A stretch of 64,000 bases of DNA from JBLXBZ01 sp048265185 (GTDB taxonomy: Bacteria; Pseudomonadota; Alphaproteobacteria; Rhizobiales; Stappiaceae): assembly GCA_048265185.1 (NCBI GenBank), contig JBLXBZ010000007.1:99805-163804 (forward strand), written 5' to 3'. A program made the translations under genes and the position numbers. Positions 60,367 to 64,000 of this stretch are shown here, in pieces (within the stretch, counting starts at the first letter, position 1; every line of letters starts with the position of its first letter). A model generated the notes under the pieces. The model was not told the DNA's origin and did not search any database. It was given only the letters and a program-made list of their open reading frames with translations.

Positions 60367-61797
60367 TTAGCGCGTGATCTCCTCAATCACCCTTTTTTCA
60401 AGCGTTTTCAGATCCGTCTTTCCTCCGGCAAGCAACGGCCAATCGGAAACAAACAAAATGCGGGAGGGAGTTTTGATCGCGCCTAATTGTTGACGGCAAA
60501 GGTTGCGCAAAACCTCAGCCTCCAGAGGTTTGACGCATTTGACAGCCGCGAAGATCCTTGCCCCACGCCTTAATTCGCTCACCCCAAACACCGCCGCTTC
60601 CTCAACGCCCGCCACGTCATTCAATACACGTTCAATTTCTTCCGCAAAAACATTAACCCCGGCGACAATCATCATTCGCTTGACGCGCCCCGTCAGGTAA
60701 AGAAAACCGTGCTCGTCAAGATAACCGCAATCGCCAACCGTCAACCATCCCTCGCTCCAGAGAGTCTGGCCGTCATCGCCAAGCTCGTAACCTTCAAAAA
60801 GCATATCGCTGCGCACCCAAAGACGCCCGGTTTCACCAGGACGCATAGGCGTCCCATCCGGAGCGCAAATCTTGACCTCGACCCCCGGCAACGGGCGTCC
60901 CACAGACTCTGCGGGGGCGGGCGCGGAAGAGCTGTTCGCAGAAACGAAACTCATTTCCGAGGTTCCAAAAAATTCACATATCTCGGCCTCGGGAAAAGCC
61001 TTCCTGGCGTCGCTTCGAATTGTGTCGTGCAGTTTTGCCCCGCTTGTCAAAATCAACCTCAAGCGCGGCCGCGCCTCCCCTTTATCGGATAAAACAGACT
61101 GGGACAGGAGACGTAACTGGGTTGGCGTCGCATAAAGAACAGTAATCGCGTCGCCGCGTATATGGTCAATAATGCGTTTTGGCGAAAACGGCGCGGCCAA
61201 ACGGACATGGCCGCCAATGTGAAGCCCCTGAAGCGCGCCAAAAAGATGGAGCGAATGGGACAAACCGCCCGGAATGAGAAACCTGTCGTCACTGCGCAAA
61301 TTGAACGCTTTGACGCCAAGGTCAAAACTATTTAACCATGACTGGTGGCTGCGGCGAAAACCTTTGGGCGTCCCTGTAGTACCTGATGTGAGACCTATGT
61401 AGAATGAAGCTTCGGAAGGCGTCGACGGATATCGCCTCATCGCTTGCGAGGGGCGCGCGGCGGCCATATGCGCAAGAGCGTCGTCATCCAGCTCAAGCGC
61501 TATTTCCAGCTGTCGGCGCACGGCTAAATTGCTCCGATCGGGCATTTTAGGATCAAAAATCACCCCAACCCGGCCAACGCGCGCGGCGGCGAGAAAACCG
61601 CGCAAGAGTCGGTCAGGCTCGCGCGCAGTAATAGCGATACGGTCCTGAAACTTGGTTTTTTCTCTTATACCAGCCGCAATCGTTTCAATTTCGCGATCAA
61701 GCGCCCGGTAAGTTAAAACTTGCGCCTCGGTTACAAGCGCCGGCGCGCTCCCATAAGAAGCAGCGCCTCGCATCAGGGATGCGCCGACAAAGCTCAT
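60367..61797 (-). CDS. Acyl-CoA ligase of the biotin operon (YhfT-like)
   Basis: AMP-forming acyl-CoA ligase, 476 aa. ATP motif YIGLTSGTTGTPKGF, then ICEFFGTSEMSF (A5), VGDCGYLDEHGFLYLTGRVKRMMIVAGVNV (A7-A8, shortened) and the C-terminal catalytic Lys in GGKTDLKTLE. ATG 61797 overlaps the bioY stop (ATGA); the frame extends through bioY to 62073 but that part is out-of-frame bioY. A position between bioY and a thiolase gene suggests it activates a dicarboxylate or fatty acid such as pimelate for biotin synthesis or its recycling. Confidence 0.85.
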   Translation of the reverse strand: MSFVGASLMRGAASYGSAPALVTEAQVLTYRALDREIETIAAGIREKTKFQDRIAITAREPDRLLRGFLAAARVGRVGVIFDPKMPDRSNLAVRRQLEIALELDDDALAHMAAARPSQAMRRYPSTPSEASFYIGLTSGTTGTPKGFRRSHQSWLNSFDLGVKAFNLRSDDRFLIPGGLSHSLHLFGALQGLHIGGHVRLAAPFSPKRIIDHIRGDAITVLYATPTQLRLLSQSVLSDKGEARPRLRLILTSGAKLHDTIRSDARKAFPEAEICEFFGTSEMSFVSANSSSAPAPAESVGRPLPGVEVKICAPDGTPMRPGETGRLWVRSDMLFEGYELGDDGQTLWSEGWLTVGDCGYLDEHGFLYLTGRVKRMMIVAGVNVFAEEIERVLNDVAGVEEAAVFGVSELRRGARIFAAVKCVKPLEAEVLRNLCRQQLGAIKTPSRILFVSDWPLLAGGKTDLKTLEKRVIEEITR

Positions 61798-62354
61798 TGC
61801 CGGGAAAGAAGAGCGGAAGGCATGCCCCGGGCAATCGTCTGCGCCACGACGGCGGTTATAGCAACCTTGATGATATCTCCGGGAATGTAAATCGCCGACC
61901 CAAGAAAAGCGGACCACAAAGGCAGCTTGGCCATGATCGCAATCCCCGGCGCTCCAAAGGCGTAGACGACAATCACCCCTCCAGTAAAAGCGGAAACAGC
62001 CGAAGCGAACAGAATATTTCGCCCACGCAGCGCATGCATAAGCCAGCCCGCGACAAAAGCGCCAAACGGCCAACCAATGAGAAATCCAACTGAAGGCCCC
62101 ATAAAAGCGCCCAAGCCGCCACGTCCGCCCGCCAGTAACGGCGCACCTATCATTACAAGCAGCAAAAACAGCAGAACGGCGAGCGCGCCCCGGGTGGCCC
62201 CAAGCATGACTCCCGCCAACATGACGCCCAGAGTTTGAGCCGAAATAGGAACGCCGCCCAATATGGGAATCGCCACCATGGGCAGAATGCCCAAAGCCCC
62301 TATCAACGCCGCATAAAAGGCGACCATGACCAGTGATTTATCTCTACTCATCAT
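61794..62354 (-). CDS. bioY: BioY, biotin-binding S component
   Basis: ECF transporter S protein for biotin, 186 aa, six membrane segments. Family motifs: LGGVPISAQTLGVMLAGVMLG, LAGGRGGLGAFMGPSVGFLIGWPFGAFVAGWL (shortened), YIPGDIIKVAITAVVAQTIARGMP. ATG 62354 (or 62351) overlaps the end of bioN; the frame start at 62435 lies inside bioN. Confidence 0.95.
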   Translation of the reverse strand: MMSRDKSLVMVAFYAALIGALGILPMVAIPILGGVPISAQTLGVMLAGVMLGATRGALAVLLFLLLVMIGAPLLAGGRGGLGAFMGPSVGFLIGWPFGAFVAGWLMHALRGRNILFASAVSAFTGGVIVVYAFGAPGIAIMAKLPLWSAFLGSAIYIPGDIIKVAITAVVAQTIARGMPSALLSRQ

Positions 62355-62997
62355 TTGTATTTGTCCTATGCAACGTTGAATCATATTCTTGAGAGGTGAA
62401 ACCACCTGCTCCGCCACGCGCCGTGAGCGCTTCACTCACTTGCTCGGTCAATTTTAAAACATGAAGCGCGAACGGCGCCAACAAGCGCCACGAATTCTTT
62501 CGCCCGGTGCGGGCTTGATACGCCTGCTGCAAGCCGCCGTAGGTGGATAAAAGCACTGGCACGAATCGCAACACCAAAGCAACGGCTAGGGAGATGCGCG
62601 CCGGACTGGCTCCGATAAACTTCACCGGATAGAAGACCGGTTCAATCGCAGCCAACATGTCGTCAAGCCGTGTCGTCATCGTCACGAAATTAGCCAATAA
62701 AACCATCGAAACAAGACGAATAGCGGCGGCGAATCCAATCAACGGACTCCCGAGAGCCAAATGGAACAGAAAAATCACGCCGCTAATCCAGAGGACGGGG
62801 CGAACGGCGCCGAGCCGCGCCATGCCGCGCTTTCCCAAACTCGCGTAGGGAAGCAAACATCCCAGAAATAAAACCAAAATAAAAACCGGATGCTCGATTG
62901 GCAAAGCGAAAGCACTGACGACCAGCAAGAAAAGCAACTTGAACCCAGCCGGCAATCGATGCGCCCAGCTGGAGCCTTCCATGTAAAAGGCGATCAA
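62344..62997 (-). CDS. bioN: BioN, ECF transporter T component
   Basis: Transmembrane coupling protein, 217 aa, about five membrane segments. The two ARG-type motifs that dock to the ATPase are seen as YQARTGRKNS and LTARGGAGGF near the C-terminus. It overlaps bioM by 4 bases and bioY by 8-11 bases. Name supported by neighbours bioM and bioY. Confidence 0.9.
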   Translation of the reverse strand: MIAFYMEGSSWAHRLPAGFKLLFLLVVSAFALPIEHPVFILVLFLGCLLPYASLGKRGMARLGAVRPVLWISGVIFLFHLALGSPLIGFAAAIRLVSMVLLANFVTMTTRLDDMLAAIEPVFYPVKFIGASPARISLAVALVLRFVPVLLSTYGGLQQAYQARTGRKNSWRLLAPFALHVLKLTEQVSEALTARGGAGGFTSQEYDSTLHRTNTNDE

Positions 62998-63764
62998 ATC
63001 GCACCCTCGTCAGCGCTAGCGGCCCGCGCTATTTGCGCAGCCTTATAAGTTGGAACAATTTGCTGAAAATTCCCGTCGCCACGCACCGCGCCATTTTCAA
63101 TCCAAATAATTCGATCGAAATTTACAATCGCGTCGAGATCATGACTGACCATGACGACCTGCTGTTCCAACTTCATGATTCTGGACAACAAAAATTCTTT
63201 AACGAAAAGATCGAGATTTGAGAAAGGCTCATCAAAAAGCAATACAGCGGGTTGGCCGATCAATATGGAAAGTATGCAGATAAGTTGCTTTTGTCCTTCG
63301 GACAAAACATGTATGGGGCGCTCCGCCAAGTGGCTTAATCCGTAATCGGATAAAAACGCCAGCGCTTTCGCCTTAGCTTCAGCGCGGCCAATCCCACGCT
63401 GGGTCAACGTGAAGCTCAATTCTTCCAGCGGCGTTGGAAATATAATCTGATGATCCGGATTTTGAAAAACCATACCAGCGACTTGCGTCAGCGCTCCTGT
63501 AGAGCGTCCGACAGTCTCACTGCGCCCATGTACGCAAACATGACCGGCAGCGGGTTGCACCAAACCGTTAATCATCCGTAGAAGAGTGCTCTTCCCCGCG
63601 CCGTTCGAACCAATAAAGGCGACGCGTTTTTCGCAGATATCAAGAGAAATATCTTTGATTATATCTCTATCATCACAGCTGAAAGAAACATTCGTCAGCC
63701 TTATTCCGTTATGTTGCTCTACGTCGTGTATTCTTGGTGTATTGGAGATTCGTTCGGATAACAT
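62994..63764 (-). CDS. bioM: BioM, ECF transporter ATPase
   Basis: ECF A component, 256 aa. Walker A GSNGAGKST, Q-loop MVFQNPDHQIIFPT (the FQNPDDQ motif of ECF ATPases), signature VLSEGQKQLICILSI (Glu for Gly in LSGGQ), Walker B VLLFDEPFSNLD, switch VSHDLD. First gene of the biotin operon. Its ATG is only about 130 bases from the 3' end of the 5S rRNA gene, on the same strand; the ribosome site is weak. No BioR-type TTATCTATAA box is evident. Confidence 0.93.
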   Translation of the reverse strand: MLSERISNTPRIHDVEQHNGIRLTNVSFSCDDRDIIKDISLDICEKRVAFIGSNGAGKSTLLRMINGLVQPAAGHVCVHGRSETVGRSTGALTQVAGMVFQNPDHQIIFPTPLEELSFTLTQRGIGRAEAKAKALAFLSDYGLSHLAERPIHVLSEGQKQLICILSILIGQPAVLLFDEPFSNLDLFVKEFLLSRIMKLEQQVVMVSHDLDAIVNFDRIIWIENGAVRGDGNFQQIVPTYKAAQIARAASADEGAI

Positions 63765-63875
63765 AATAGAGCCATTAATTACGGAGACGGCGCATAATGC
63801 TGCACGCTTACCCAGGCTTTTATCCTGTTTTTTAAGGAATGTATATTTATCGGAATATTGCTATTTTTTATTAGT

Positions 63876-63893
63876 TGAATGCCTTTGCATTCA
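63876..63893 (-). terminator. Hairpin after the 5S rRNA gene
   Basis: TGAATGC (63876-63882) pairs with GCATTCA (63887-63893) around a 4-base loop, 5-6 bases after the 5S 3' end. On the minus strand it is followed by an A-rich, not T-rich, stretch, so it is a processing or weak termination signal rather than a classical terminator. Confidence 0.4.
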
Positions 63894-63897
63894 GCGA

Positions 63898-64000
63898 GCC
63901 TGGCGGCGACCTACTCTCCCACGTCTTAAGACGGAGTACCATTGGCGCTAGGGCGTTTCACGGCCGAGTTCGGCATGGGATCGGGTGGGGGAGCCCTGCT
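63898..64000 (-). rRNA. rrf: 5S ribosomal RNA, 3' portion
   Basis: The plus strand shows the complement of bacterial 5S rRNA: GCCTGGCGGCGACCTACTCT followed by CCCACGTCTTAAGACGGAGT and CGGCCGAGTTCGGCATGGGA. The gene reads leftwards; its 5' end lies beyond the window, where 23S rRNA is expected. No tRNA-fMet gene is found between it and bioM. Confidence 0.95.

Noticed and set aside
61798..62073. N-terminal extension of the acyl-CoA ligase frame
   Set aside because: It is out-of-frame bioY; ATG 61797 overlaps the bioY stop as ATGA and begins the real protein.
1..64000. CRISPR array, insertion sequence, prophage or tRNA gene
   Set aside because: None found by reading: no spaced repeats of 25-40 bases, no transposase or integrase frame, no cloverleaf recognised. 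Short tRNA genes could still be missed by eye.

Overview
The window is alphaproteobacterial chromosome. The flagellar genes include families largely restricted to that class (FlbD, SciP, FlaF, FlbT, MotC, MotD), and promoter regions carry CtrA-type TTAA-N7-TTAA boxes and a cluster of GANTC sites. The overall gene set (rhizobial-type mot/fla order, single-domain sugar ABC ATPase, BioMNY) fits a member of the Hyphomicrobiales/Rhizobiales or a close relative; genus cannot be read from the sequence. Coding density is high and most genes lie on the minus strand in overlapping operons.

Layout. (1) 1-9.4 kb, minus strand: a Caulobacter-like flagellar block, fliF-fliG-fliH(flbE)-fliN-flbD running into the start of a probable flhA at the window edge, then sciP, and a fliK-flgD operon with a sigma-54 promoter. 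(2) 9.9-11.7 kb, plus strand: mnmA (tRNA 2-thiolation) overlapping a PmtA-like phospholipid N-methyltransferase. (3) 11.8-25.4 kb: a catabolic and transport region with a kynurenine-formamidase-like hydrolase, an Lrp regulator, a class V PLP enzyme, a DAO-type flavoenzyme, a branched-chain-amino-acid-type ABC importer (livJHMGF) bracketed by two ATC-hydrolase-family proteins, and a TRAP-TAXI transporter. (4) 25.6-45.5 kb, minus strand: a second, rhizobial/lateral-type flagellar block, fliF-fliH-motB-motC-motD-slt, flgE-flgK-flgL-flaF-flbT-flgD-fliQ, flhA-fliR-fliJ-like-flgJ-flgN-like-unknown, and a flagellin gene. One unknown secreted-protein gene sits on the plus strand between flhA and fliQ. 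(5) 45.7-48.3 kb: modABC molybdate importer. (6) 48.4-51 kb: a DUF533 protein, then a divergent Lrp regulator and 4-hydroxyphenylpyruvate dioxygenase. (7) 51-56 kb: xylFHG sugar importer with a divergent ROK repressor and a very good candidate operator. (8) 56-59.2 kb: a di-haem cytochrome and a CRTAC1/ASPIC protein, both exported. (9) 59.2-63.8 kb: bioM-bioN-bioY followed by an acyl-CoA ligase and a thiolase, then the 3' part of a 5S rRNA gene at the right edge.

Main points. Two complete-looking but different flagellar gene sets lie about 16 kb apart: two FliF, two FliH, two hook-capping proteins and two hook-length proteins. Their control signals differ. The first has CtrA, sigma-54/FlbD and SciP elements. 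The second has a recurrent dyad, TGTCC-N8-GGAyr, upstream of three transcription units, and a flagellin leader hairpin that could be the FlbT target. Other points worth a second look are the transporter flanked by paralogous ATC-hydrolase-family genes, the biotin operon that resembles Bacillus yhfUTS, and the exported di-haem/CRTAC1 gene pair. I saw no CRISPR array, insertion sequence, prophage or tRNA gene.
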